Assembly (NCBI GenBank): GCA_013154295.1
Contig: JAADCS010000008.1
Location: 1 to 57,425 of the forward strand
Reading direction: 5' to 3'
DNA length: 57,425 nt
Source of the DNA: Thermotogae bacterium
GTDB lineage: Bacteria; Hydrothermota; Hydrothermia; LBFQ01
Part shown: piece after piece, positions 8,529 through 18,200 of the stretch
Position numbering within the stretch: the first letter of the stretch is position 1
Layout of the letters: the number at the start of each line of letters is the position of its first letter
Notes under the pieces: generated by a model
Databases searched by the model: none
The model's input: the letters and a program-made list of their open reading frames with translations, nothing else
Told to the model about the DNA's origin: nothing
Program-made: the position numbers and the translations under genes

Positions 8529-8531
8529 AAT
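8526..8531 (+). promoter_or_regulatory. -10 element (TAAAAT) of trpS, fused to the trxB stop codon
   Basis: TAAAAT begins with the TAA stop of trxB and ends 9 nt before the trpS ATG. The intergenic space is only 12 bp, so the promoter must lie within the end of trxB. Confidence 0.6.
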
Positions 8532-8540
8532 ACCAAATCC

Positions 8541-9713
8541 ATGGCTAGGAAGACCATACTATCCGGAATGCGACCGACCGGTCGGATGCATGTGGGACAT
8601 CTGGCTGGAGTTTTGAGTAACTGGGTCAAATTACAGTATGAGTATGAATGCTTATACGAGATAGCCGATTGGCATGCTCTAACCGACGATCCCTACCGAT
8701 CCAAGGAGATAGATGAGAACGTTTTGGGTATGGTTAAGGATTGGTTAGCCGTGGGCATAGATCCTTCCAAGGCTACGATATTCCGCCAATCCTACGTACC
8801 AGAACATGCTGAACTCCATCTGATGTTTTCTATGTTGGTATCCGTTCCTCGACTCCTACGAAATCCTACTTTCAAGGAAAAGCTGGCTGAACTACGCAAG
8901 AAAAAGGGCTACACCCGATTGGCTTTCAAGATGGGTGAGCTTGATGTGGAGAAGGAGCTGGAGGGTGCGTTGAATTTCCTACGGAGTGAAAATCCAGCCA
9001 AGGCTCTTAGAATGCTTCAAAGTTTAATAAGCCGAACCAAAAGCGAAGTATTAGATAGGATAACGACGGAAACGGTCTTGGATGAAACGGCTATACCGCC
9101 GGAGATCTCCTACGGTTTTTTGGGCTACCCGGTACTTCAGGCTGCTGATATACTCCTATATAAGGGGGAAGTGGTACCCATAGGGGAGGATCAGCTTCCC
9201 CACCTTGAGCTTACGAGGGAGATAGCAAGGGATTTTAATCGTCACTACGCCCCCATATTTCCCGTCCCCGAACCCCTACTTACGGAGACACCTAGAATAT
9301 TAGGAACGGATGGCCGTAAAATGTCTAAATCTTACGATAACGCCATCTTTCTAAGTGATCCTCCCGAAGTTATAGAGAAGAAGGTAAAATCCAGTATAAC
9401 GGATCCGATGAAGGTGCGGCTCAAGGATCCTGGGAGACCTGAGATTTGCCCCATCTTTCAAATGCATAGGGTCTTCAACCGAGAGGAGGCTCCGGTGATA
9501 GAGGAAGCCTGTCGGGCTGGGGAGCTTGGATGTGTCGCCTGCAAAAAACGCCTGGCTGAAGTTTTGAAGGAGAAGCTTGCTCCCATAAGAGATAGGGCCG
9601 CCTCCTACAGCGATGATGAGGTTTCGGAGGTGATACGTGAGGGTTCAAGGAGGGCTAAGGAAAGGGCCATACGCACCATGGAGGAAGTAAGGGGGGCCGT
9701 TTTCGGTTCGTGA
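8541..9713 (+). CDS. trpS: Tryptophanyl-tRNA synthetase with a ~70-residue insertion
   Basis: This class I synthetase charges tRNA-Trp. The HIGH-type motif is HVGH (residues 17-20) and the KMSKS motif is KMSKS in GRKMSKSYDNAI. The protein is 390 residues against the usual 330. The extra stretch lies at about 117-187, between RNPTFKEKL and YGFLGYPVLQAADILLY, blocks that are nearly adjacent in typical enzymes. The insert is helical and charged and has no cysteines. The start follows a TAAAAT box. The 3' end overlaps the GT2 gene by 4 bp (GTGA). Confidence 0.92.
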   Translation: MARKTILSGMRPTGRMHVGHLAGVLSNWVKLQYEYECLYEIADWHALTDDPYRSKEIDENVLGMVKDWLAVGIDPSKATIFRQSYVPEHAELHLMFSMLVSVPRLLRNPTFKEKLAELRKKKGYTRLAFKMGELDVEKELEGALNFLRSENPAKALRMLQSLISRTKSEVLDRITTETVLDETAIPPEISYGFLGYPVLQAADILLYKGEVVPIGEDQLPHLELTREIARDFNRHYAPIFPVPEPLLTETPRILGTDGRKMSKSYDNAIFLSDPPEVIEKKVKSSITDPMKVRLKDPGRPEICPIFQMHRVFNREEAPVIEEACRAGELGCVACKKRLAEVLKEKLAPIRDRAASYSDDEVSEVIREGSRRAKERAIRTMEEVRGAVFGS

Positions 9714-10612
9714 GGGTTTCGGTAGTCATCCCCACTCTGAACGCCGAGGATAAACTTCCACATCTTTTGGATAGTTTGAGGAAACAAACTGCGAATCCAG
9801 AGATCATTGTAGTGGATTCGTCCTCCTCCGATCGCACTCCGGATATAGGAAAAGGGGCTGACGTGTTCGTTCAGATTCCCCGATCCAAGTTCAACCATGG
9901 TCTTACCAGGAACTTCGGGCTTGAGTTAGCATCGGGGGAAGTGGTGGTCTTTATGTCACAGGACGCTTTACCCGAAAACGAGCTAACCTTGGAAACGCTG
10001 GTACAACCGATCTTTGAAGGAAAAGTGGTGTTAGCTTATGCCCGCCACATACCTCCGCCTGGCACCAAACCCCCGGAGGTGTTCTTCAGGTTGTTCAGTT
10101 ATCCTCCCAAGTCGGAGATACGGCACAGGGATATGCTTTCCCAGATGGGCCTTAGGGTTTTTTCTAACTCCAACGTGTGTGCCGCATACTTGAAGGAAAA
10201 GCTTTTGGAAGTGGGTGGATTTCCCAAGGTTATCCTGTCGGAGGATCTTCTAGTTGCCGCCAAGTTGATACTGGCGGGCTACCGTACGATGTACAATGCC
10301 GATGCGAAAGTCTACCATGCCCACAATTTTACTCCCCTTGCTCTCTTCAGGCGGTACTTCTCAATAGGCGTATTCTACGCAGAGAATAGCTGGCTTAGGA
10401 AATACGGAGGCAGGGGAGATACTCTTCGTTTCTTTTTCCAAGAACTGCTCTATCTGGCTGAAAACTACCCTCTCTGGATACCTTACGCTCTACTTGAAAA
10501 CTTTGCCCGTTTCTTGGGGTTGATCTTGGGATACAATTATCGGCTATTTCCCCGTTCTCTATTATCTACCCTTTCGGGTTATCCCAACTATTTCAATCAA
10601 GCCAACGTATAG
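9710..10612 (+). CDS. GT2-family glycosyltransferase
   Basis: A GT-A fold transferase of 300 residues. The N-terminus SVVIPTLNAEDKLPHLLDSL and the VVDSSSSDRTPDI block bind nucleotide sugar; SQDALPEN is the DxD-like site, and SEDLLVAAKLILAG matches the catalytic base region of rhamnosyltransferase-like GT2 enzymes. The hydrophobic C-terminal region may associate with the membrane. The sugar and acceptor are unknown; cell-surface polysaccharide is likely. The GTG start overlaps the trpS stop, so the two are coupled. Its last 20 bp overlap the end of convergent nuoA. Confidence 0.85.
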   Translation: MRVSVVIPTLNAEDKLPHLLDSLRKQTANPEIIVVDSSSSDRTPDIGKGADVFVQIPRSKFNHGLTRNFGLELASGEVVVFMSQDALPENELTLETLVQPIFEGKVVLAYARHIPPPGTKPPEVFFRLFSYPPKSEIRHRDMLSQMGLRVFSNSNVCAAYLKEKLLEVGGFPKVILSEDLLVAAKLILAGYRTMYNADAKVYHAHNFTPLALFRRYFSIGVFYAENSWLRKYGGRGDTLRFFFQELLYLAENYPLWIPYALLENFARFLGLILGYNYRLFPRSLLSTLSGYPNYFNQANV

Positions 10613-10949
10613 CGTCTTTTCCTAAAGCGTAGAGGTAAGCCACCAAAAGGACAGCGAGGAAAACCCCCCCTTCCACGGCGGCTATGACTTTCATGTCTGC
10701 CACTTTTACGGCCCAAGGTAGCAGAACTGCCACCTCAACGTCAAATACCAAAAAGATGAGAGCTACCAAAAAGTACTTTATAGCTACCTTTCCGTGGGCA
10801 TCTCCTTTTACCTGGATTCCTGATTCGTAGGGGTAGTCCTTAGTGGGTGTGGGGCGGCGGGGTCCAAGAAAGAGCGATACCAGAATCCCTCCGTACGCTA
10901 CTAAAAACCCCACGACTAACATTATTCCGAGCTTCCAAAGTTCAGACAT
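10593..10949 (-). CDS. nuoA: NADH-quinone oxidoreductase subunit A
   Basis: NuoA is a small membrane subunit of complex I. The 118-residue protein has three predicted membrane helices and the family blocks YPYESGIQ and FDVEVAVLLPWA (the conserved FDVE motif). The start is ATG at 10949 (MSELWKLG), chosen because a TAGAAT box ends 7 nt upstream; an in-frame TTG 24 bp earlier would lie in the promoter. It stands alone rather than with nuoB-N, and its 3' end overlaps the convergent GT2 gene by 20 bp. Confidence 0.92.
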   Translation of the reverse strand: MSELWKLGIMLVVGFLVAYGGILVSLFLGPRRPTPTKDYPYESGIQVKGDAHGKVAIKYFLVALIFLVFDVEVAVLLPWAVKVADMKVIAAVEGGVFLAVLLVAYLYALGKDAIRWLD

Positions 10950-10956
10950 AGTAGCT

Positions 10957-10962
10957 ATTCTA
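10957..10962 (-). promoter_or_regulatory. -10 element (TAGAAT) of nuoA
   Basis: TAGAAT ends 7 nt before the nuoA ATG. It lies just downstream of the rpoC terminator, so nuoA is an independent unit. Confidence 0.65.
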
Positions 10963-10995
10963 CCCCCGACCAACGGTTCTCGTGGAGACGTTTGA

Positions 10996-11026
10996 AAAAA
11001 AGAGGGGGGATTTCCCCCCTCTTTTT
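10996..11026 (-). terminator. Strong intrinsic terminator after rpoC
   Basis: On the minus strand GAGGGGGG-AAAT-CCCCCCTC forms an 8-bp G/C stem flanked by A and T runs. It begins within the rpoC stop codon region. The symmetric A/T flanks would let it work in both directions. Confidence 0.9.
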
Positions 11027-14000
11027 AGGATCCTTTGGCCTGCTTTTCCTCCTCCAGTTCTTCAACTTCCAAGAGTATCTTATCCATTCGCCACGCAGGG
11101 AATCCGGTTCCAGCTGGTATCAGATCACCGATTATGACTCGCTCTTTAAGGCCCTTGAGGTTATCCCTCTGCTTACGTACAGCAGCCTCCGCCAGGACTC
11201 TCGGAGCCTCTTCAAAGGATGCCGCCGCCAAGAAGCTGTCGGTGGTGGCGGCTACCTTACTTATACCCAAGAGGATAGGTTCGTATTTGGCGGGTTTCCC
11301 TCCACGTTCTATAACCTTGCGGTTTTCTTCAAGAACACGGTTGAGATCCACTATCTGCTCTGGTAGGAAGATGGTGTTTCCTCCATCCACTATCCTAACT
11401 CTACGGAGCATCTGGCGGATGATGATCTCTATGTGTTTGTCGTTTATCTTCACACCGGAGACACGGTAAACTTTTTGGATCTCCTCCAACAGGTACTCAG
11501 CAGCGGCCTCTTTACCCTTGATGCGGAGTATGTCTTTGGGAGAGATATCCCCGCCTATGAGTTTATCCATGGCTTTAACGCGGTCACCTTTGGAAACCAG
11601 GAGGTACTCACCGTACTTAACCTGGTAAGTCTGGGTGGTACCATCGTCATGTTCTACCACTATGCGGATCATTCCCTTGCGGTCATCTATGATGATATCC
11701 TTGACTATGCCGTCCTTTTCAACTATTACAGCGTTATTCTTGGGTACGCGGGCCTCAAACAGCTCCTCGACCTTGGGCAGTCCTCCAGTTATGTCCCTGG
11801 TCTTGTAGATCAGCCTGGGCACTCTCGCTATTATCTCGCCGGGGTTGACGTAGGGGTTACCGGTACCTTTGAAAATCTCATAGGCCTTCTTGCTCAAACG
11901 GGCATCGTTGGCCAGAGGTATGACCTCTAAGACCTCACCAGTGTTTGGATCCAGTACCTTAGCCTTCGGGTAGAGACGACGGTGCCTGACAACCTCTACC
12001 ACGTACTCTAAGGTGGTTCCTTGGAGATCCTCCTTGAGAGATACCCCTTCTATCAGCCCCTCGAACACCAACTTACCCGCCTTGGTTACCAGAATAGGCA
12101 TGGCGTAGAAGTCCCATTCGGCCAGCACATCTCCCTTCTCCACCCTCTCACCATCGCCTACGAAGATCTTGTAGCCATATTCCAGACCGTACTCTTTATG
12201 ACGTCCATCGCTACCTTCCAAAACGAGCGTTCCTTTGCGCGAAACGACTATCCAACCACCGTCGGCCTGTTCTATGGCCTTGAAATTCTTCCACCTTATC
12301 ACCCCAGGAAAGTGGGCTATATGTTTGGATTCTCCCACTATACGCTCGGCGGCTCCACCTGTGTGTTTAGTTCTTAGGGTGAGCTGGGTTCCAGGTTCAC
12401 CGATGGATTGGGCTGCCACTATACCAACCGCCTCTCCGGTATCCACCTTTTTGCCCGTGGCCAGATTGCGACCGTAACACTTAGCACATACACCGTGGGG
12501 AGCCTGACAGTATAGGACCGAACGGATATGCACCTCGTCTATACCGGCATCCTCTATCCTCTTAGCTTTCTCTTCGGTTATCTCCTCACCGGCTTCCACT
12601 ATCACCTCACCGGTAACGGGATGATAGACATCGTAGAGGGAGTACCTTCCCACTATGCGGTCGGAGAGAGGTTCTATAACCGTTTCCCCCTCCTTGAGAG
12701 CCCGAACGGCCCTTCCCTGTATGGCTCCACAGTCCTCCATCGTGACGACCACCTCTTGGGCGGCATCCACAAGCCTACGGGTTAGGTAGCCGGCATCGGC
12801 CGTCTTCATGGCCACGTCGGAAAGACCCTTACGGGCGCCGTGGGAGGAGATGAAGAACTCTATGGAGGAGAGTCCTTCCTTTAGAGAGGAGAGTACCGGG
12901 GTCGGTATCAACTCGCCGGCCTGTCCCTTCTTGGCTGGCCGTGTCATCAGGCCTCTCATGGCACCCAACTGCCGTGTTTGGTCTATGTTACCTCTGGCTC
13001 CGGACATCACCATCATGTAGAGAGGGTTGAAACCGTCCTTATCCTTCTTTAGGTACTCTAACATCTTGGAGGTGACCTCCTCGGTCACACGGGTCCAGAT
13101 GTCAAAGATTCTCTGCTGTTTTTCGGCGTGGGTTATCTTTCCTTGAGCATGGAGTCTCTCTATCTGCTCGATCTCTTTGAAGGCTTTCTTGATTATACGC
13201 TCCTTTTCAGGAGGTACTATCACATCGTCTATACCGAAGGTGACACCGGACCAGGCTGCCCATTTGAAGCCCAGCTCCTTCATATTATCAAGGAAGTGAG
13301 CGGTCTCCCATGTTCCAAGGTGTTTGTATATTCTTCCTACGAGCCTGGCTATATCCTTCTTGCCGTACTCTTTGTTTATGTCGGAGTAGGTTAGGCCAAC
13401 CTCCCACATCCTCTGGGGAACTATAGAAGCGAAAACGGCCCTTCCGGCTGTGGTGCGTACCAGTTCTCTTTCGGTTTGGGGATCGTATCCGAAGGGATTG
13501 CCACTCTTAGGTACGGAGACGTATATGGGGTCGTTGACATCGACGGCATCGTTCTCGAGGGCCAGGATGGCCTCGTATAGATCGGCAAACTTGGGCAACT
13601 TATCCTCACTCCTGTCGGTAGGTTTCTCCTTGGTTAGGAAGTTTATACCTATGACCATGTCCTGCGAGGCTGTAGCCAGAGGGCCACCATGGGCAGGTGA
13701 AAGGATGTTATGGGGGGCTAAGAGCAGAGCGTAAGTTTCGGCTATAGCCTCCGGATGGATGGGTACGAAGACGGCCATTTGGTCTCCATCAAAGTCGGCG
13801 TTATAGGCTGCGCATACCAGAGGATGAAGTTTTATAGCATAACCTTCAGTCAAAACTGGCTCGAAGGCCTGAATGGATACCCTGTGGAGCGTGGGTGCTC
13901 TGTTAAGCATGACCGGATAATGCCGGGTTATATCCGAAAGTAACTCCAGGGTCTGGTGGTTCTTTTCCTTTATAAACTCGTGTTTTTCGGATCTGGTGTA

Positions 14001-15278
14001 TGCCAAACCCGTCCTCTCTAACTTCTCCTCAAGCCAAGGTTTAAAGAGCTCAAGGGCCATATCTTTGGGTAACCCCATCTGATGAAGTTTGAGCTCAGGA
14101 CCGACCACTATAACGGCACGACCGGAGTAATCCACCCTTTTACCCAATAGGTTTCTACGCAACAACCCCTTCTTTCCACGTAAGTAATCAGTGAGGGACT
14201 TACGGCGCTGACCGCTCCTGTTGGTGGAGGGACGGCGCAAGCGGGAGTTATCAATTAGGGCCTCAACTGCGTGCTTTATTTGGCGTTTTTCGTTTATTAT
14301 CATTAGCTCGAAACCACCCTTCTCGTATATCTGCTTGAGACGATGGTTACGACGGATCACGTCCCTATAGAGATCCGTCAGGTCGGTGTTGGCGAACTTA
14401 CCACCCTCCAAGGGGAGTAGGGGTCGCAGATCCGGAGGCAAAACGGGTATAACCTCAAGCACCATCCAGGCCGGATTCTGACCCGACAGGATAAAAGCTT
14501 CTATTATCTTGAGACGGTTTATGAGACGGGTACGCTCAGTGGGATTGGTGGTGTTCATGAACTTCAAACGGGTATCCCTGTACAGGTATTCAAGGCGGGT
14601 CATCCTCTCGCGGGTCCTTTCATCCTCAACCACCTCGTTCAACTCCTCAAGGAGCTTCTTTATCGCCTCGGCTCCCCATCCGGCGATGAAGGAGTCGGGT
14701 CCAAGGACACTTATGAGCTTGCGATACTCTTCCACCGAAAGCACCTGCCCCTTCTTCATATGGATGGTGCGCGTGCTGCCATCATCCATTTCTATCTTGA
14801 CAGTGGCAGGCGATCTCTTAGGATCAAGGATCACATAGGCGTCATAGTTTATTATGAGCTCAAATTTGCTCTTGGGTATCCCCAAGAGGGTGGGTATGAT
14901 GTAGGGAGGCATCTTGTAAAACCAAGGATGTACTACGGGGGTATTGAGAACGATGTACCCCATCCTCTCGCGGCGTACGTCGGACCTCGTCACCTCCACT
15001 CCGCATCTATCACATATAACTCCCTCGTACCTTCTGCCTTTGAACTTACCACAGGCGCATTCGTAATCCTTGACGGGTCCGAATATCCTTTCACAGTAAA
15101 GACCCCCAGGTTCGGGTTTCAGCGTTTTGTAGTTTATCGTTTCGGCGCTTTTAACCTCACCTGCGCCATACTCCCCCCTTTCGCGTCCCTTTCTCTCGGC
15201 CTCCGACCAACGTTTTATGGCGTCGGGAGAGGCCAGAGAGGCTATAACCGCCTTTATAGTTTTCCAAGTGGTCGCCAT
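11025..15278 (-). CDS. rpoC: DNA-directed RNA polymerase subunit beta'
   Basis: The 1417-residue catalytic subunit shows the N-terminal zinc ribbon (CACGKFKGRRYEGVICDRCG), the active-site aspartates in NADFDGD, and the second four-cysteine zinc site (EDC ... CQAPHGVCAKC). It joins RpoB to form the catalytic cleft. The start is taken as ATG at 15278 (MATTWKTI), which has a GGGGG Shine-Dalgarno just upstream and lies 10 bp after the rpoB stop; the longer in-frame extension overlaps rpoB and lacks a ribosome binding site. It is the last gene of the ribosomal/RNAP unit. Confidence 0.97.
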   Translation of the reverse strand: MATTWKTIKAVIASLASPDAIKRWSEAERKGRERGEYGAGEVKSAETINYKTLKPEPGGLYCERIFGPVKDYECACGKFKGRRYEGVICDRCGVEVTRSDVRRERMGYIVLNTPVVHPWFYKMPPYIIPTLLGIPKSKFELIINYDAYVILDPKRSPATVKIEMDDGSTRTIHMKKGQVLSVEEYRKLISVLGPDSFIAGWGAEAIKKLLEELNEVVEDERTRERMTRLEYLYRDTRLKFMNTTNPTERTRLINRLKIIEAFILSGQNPAWMVLEVIPVLPPDLRPLLPLEGGKFANTDLTDLYRDVIRRNHRLKQIYEKGGFELMIINEKRQIKHAVEALIDNSRLRRPSTNRSGQRRKSLTDYLRGKKGLLRRNLLGKRVDYSGRAVIVVGPELKLHQMGLPKDMALELFKPWLEEKLERTGLAYTRSEKHEFIKEKNHQTLELLSDITRHYPVMLNRAPTLHRVSIQAFEPVLTEGYAIKLHPLVCAAYNADFDGDQMAVFVPIHPEAIAETYALLLAPHNILSPAHGGPLATASQDMVIGINFLTKEKPTDRSEDKLPKFADLYEAILALENDAVDVNDPIYVSVPKSGNPFGYDPQTERELVRTTAGRAVFASIVPQRMWEVGLTYSDINKEYGKKDIARLVGRIYKHLGTWETAHFLDNMKELGFKWAAWSGVTFGIDDVIVPPEKERIIKKAFKEIEQIERLHAQGKITHAEKQQRIFDIWTRVTEEVTSKMLEYLKKDKDGFNPLYMMVMSGARGNIDQTRQLGAMRGLMTRPAKKGQAGELIPTPVLSSLKEGLSSIEFFISSHGARKGLSDVAMKTADAGYLTRRLVDAAQEVVVTMEDCGAIQGRAVRALKEGETVIEPLSDRIVGRYSLYDVYHPVTGEVIVEAGEEITEEKAKRIEDAGIDEVHIRSVLYCQAPHGVCAKCYGRNLATGKKVDTGEAVGIVAAQSIGEPGTQLTLRTKHTGGAAERIVGESKHIAHFPGVIRWKNFKAIEQADGGWIVVSRKGTLVLEGSDGRHKEYGLEYGYKIFVGDGERVEKGDVLAEWDFYAMPILVTKAGKLVFEGLIEGVSLKEDLQGTTLEYVVEVVRHRRLYPKAKVLDPNTGEVLEVIPLANDARLSKKAYEIFKGTGNPYVNPGEIIARVPRLIYKTRDITGGLPKVEELFEARVPKNNAVIVEKDGIVKDIIIDDRKGMIRIVVEHDDGTTQTYQVKYGEYLLVSKGDRVKAMDKLIGGDISPKDILRIKGKEAAAEYLLEEIQKVYRVSGVKINDKHIEIIIRQMLRRVRIVDGGNTIFLPEQIVDLNRVLEENRKVIERGGKPAKYEPILLGISKVAATTDSFLAAASFEEAPRVLAEAAVRKQRDNLKGLKERVIIGDLIPAGTGFPAWRMDKILLEVEELEEEKQAKGS

Positions 15279-15288
15279 GTTTCCCCCT

Positions 15289-18200
15289 TTACTTTTCTTC
15301 TTCTCTTTCCATCTTAAGATCAACCGCGAGCGCCTTCAGGAACTTCGTAAGAACCTGGAAGGTTGCGGGAGTTGAAGGCAAGGGAGGTTCCGTCCCCTCA
15401 CGTATGGCCTTGTAGGTTTGAACCCTTCCTTTTATATCATCGCTCTTCACGGTTAACATCTCCCATAGGGCATAGGCGGCGCCGTGGGCTTCCAGTGCCC
15501 AAACCTCCATCTCTCCGAATCTCTGACCACCCATGTGGGCGCGGCCACCTACGGGTTGTTGGGTTATAAGCGAATAAGGACCTGTAGAGCGAGCGTGGAT
15601 CTTATCCTCGGCCATGTGTATGAGTTTCATTATATACATGGATCCGACGGTTACAGGATATTTGAGGTATTCACCGGTGCGTCCGTCCCTAAGGCGCATC
15701 TTACCGCCCTCGCTTAATCCCGCCAATTTGAGTTGCTCCTTTACCTCCTCCACGGTCAAACTTTGGAAGGCGGGAGCTGCGTACTTAACACCCTTACGAG
15801 CTATCTCCTCGGCAAACGCCTTAAGATCCTCTTTCTCCGCCTCTCTTATCCAGCGTTTTAGGTTTTCATCCCTGTGGGGCTCGTAGAGTTTCATAAGGAA
15901 GGTACGGAGCTCGGAGATGGGTGCTTTGCTCTCCAGGAGTTTACGTAGCTTCTCAGTGTTTCTTATAGCAGCGTAACCCAAAACCGTTTCCAATATCTGA
16001 CCGAAGTTCATACGTGATGGGACACCCAAGGGGTTGAGAACCACGTCAACGGGAGTTCCATCTTCCATAAAAGGCATATCGGCTCTCGGTGCCACTATGG
16101 ATATGACACCCTTGTTTCCATGGCGTCCGGCCAATTTGTCGCCAACGCGGATCTTGCGCTTTTGGGCTATGTAGACTTTTATAACCTGGCGTACTCCGGC
16201 GGGAAGATCGTCTCCCCTACGGATGGTGGCCAGGCCTTCATCATACTCCTCCATCAACCGTTCATAAGCTTCCTGTCCATCTTCCACCGTCTTAATAAAC
16301 TCATCCTCTATCTCTCTGTCCTCAAAGGTGCCGGGTTCCACTACCAGCTTGAGAGGATCAACACTCTGAAGGAATTCCAAAGTTACCTTATCGCCCGCTT
16401 TCAAGATCTCCACTAACTCGTCCCCTTTGCGGATCCATATAGGCTTCTTCACTTCGTGGCCTAAAGCTATAGAGAGCGATTCCCTTAGTGTAGCTCTAAG
16501 ATCGTTTATCCGTAGGTTTATCTCATCAAGAAGCTTTTTCTGACGGGGACCTATAGGTCTGTCGGGGGGTATGGGTCTATCGGGACGTACGCTATCGTCT
16601 ACGTACAGTTCTCCGGGTATGAAGTTACCTTCTTTATCGTTCATCCCGAAGGCCAGAGGATCGTCTGGTAACGATCTGGTGAGTATTTCAACTCCTATAA
16701 CGGTCCCATAGACGCTCGGAGGCACCCTCAAGGAGGTGTTCTTCCAGGGGCGCGACTTTTCGCCGAAGATAGACATAAGAAGTTTCTCCTCCGGTGAGAG
16801 TTCGCTGAACTTTTTCTCCTCCCGTGGAGTGTTTTTACCTACTAAAATATCCCTCGGCGACACCTTGGTCCCTATACGGGCTATGCCGTACTCGTCCAGA
16901 TGCTGAAGTCGAGAAGGTTTCTCCTTGTAAGGTTCGGGAGTTACTATCTCTGGGCCAAGGCGAGTGTCTAAGACGTCGGTGGTAAACTCCAAGATATGGA
17001 AGGAAGTTAGAAGGTCTTCCATGACTATACGATCGGATATGACTATGGCATCTTCGAAGTTGTAGCCGTACCATGGCATGAAAGCTACGGTCAGGTTTCT
17101 TCCTAACGAGATTTCACCACCTACCGAAGATAGATTCTCGGCCAAAATATCACCCTTCTTGACCTTTTGACCTTTCCTAACTTTGGGAATATAGTGTATT
17201 ATAGTATTCTGGCCCGAACGCTCAAAAACACGAAGATGATAGGTTTTTAGGTTAAACCTGGCGCCTTCTGGCCGAATCATTATCTTCTGGAAATCTACAT
17301 AGGCTACCTCACCGTTTTCCTCGGCCAGAATCACGGCTCCGCTGTCTTTAGCGATCTTCTCTTCCATACCGGTACCTACCAAGGGGGGTTCCGGATTGAG
17401 AAGGGGAACGGCCTGTCTCTGCATGTTGGATCCCATCAGAGCACGGTTGGCGTCGTCGTACTCCAAGAAGGGTATCAAGGAGGTTGAGGGGGATATTATC
17501 TGCCTCGGCGATAAGTCCATGTAATCTATATGCTCGCGATCCACGAAGATGTAGTTGCGCCGATGTCTGACTATGATGTTTTTGGCCTTCTTTATGAGTT
17601 TGGTTTTGGGATGAACCTCCAGATCAGCGGGTGCTATGCGGAGATTGTAATCCTCATGAGGTGCCACGTAGGAGATCCTGTTGGTGACCTTACCGTTCTC
17701 AACCTTGACTATGGGGGTCTCTAAGAAACCCAGGTCATTTATGCGGGCGTAGACCGTAGGTGAGAGTATCAAACCTATGTTTTGACCTTCCGGAGTTTCT
17801 ATAGGGCATATACGGCCGTAGTGGGAGGGATGGACGTCCCGTACCTCCAAAGTGGCCGTTTCGCGCGTTAATCCGCCTTTACCTAAAGCTGATATGCGGC
17901 GCTTGTTGGTCAGTTCGGAGAGAGGATTCGTCTGATCCAAAAGTTGGGAAAGGCTGTTTTGGGTAAAGAAGGCTACTACGGATCTGGAAACTATCTTCGG
18001 ATGTACGATCTTACGTAGGGAGCTTTCCTCATCTATAAGCTTTTCGCGAATACCTTTAGCCGTTCTTATAAATTCAGTACGCACGGCCTCATAGAGCTGC
18101 TCGCCAACGCGTTTTATCCTACGGTGAGCCAAATCGTCTATATCGTCCTCTTCACCCTCTCCTCTGTAGAGGTTTATAAGTTCTCTTAAGGCGACTATAA

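Noticed and set aside
15279-15323. Longer N-terminus for RpoC
   Set aside because: It overlaps the end of rpoB and lacks a ribosome binding site; the ATG at 15278 has a GGGGG site and matches family N-termini.
15363-15717. Many long frames antisense to rpoB, rpoC and other genes
   Set aside because: They are shadows of codon bias in the strongly coding opposite strand; none shows domain-like composition or start signals.
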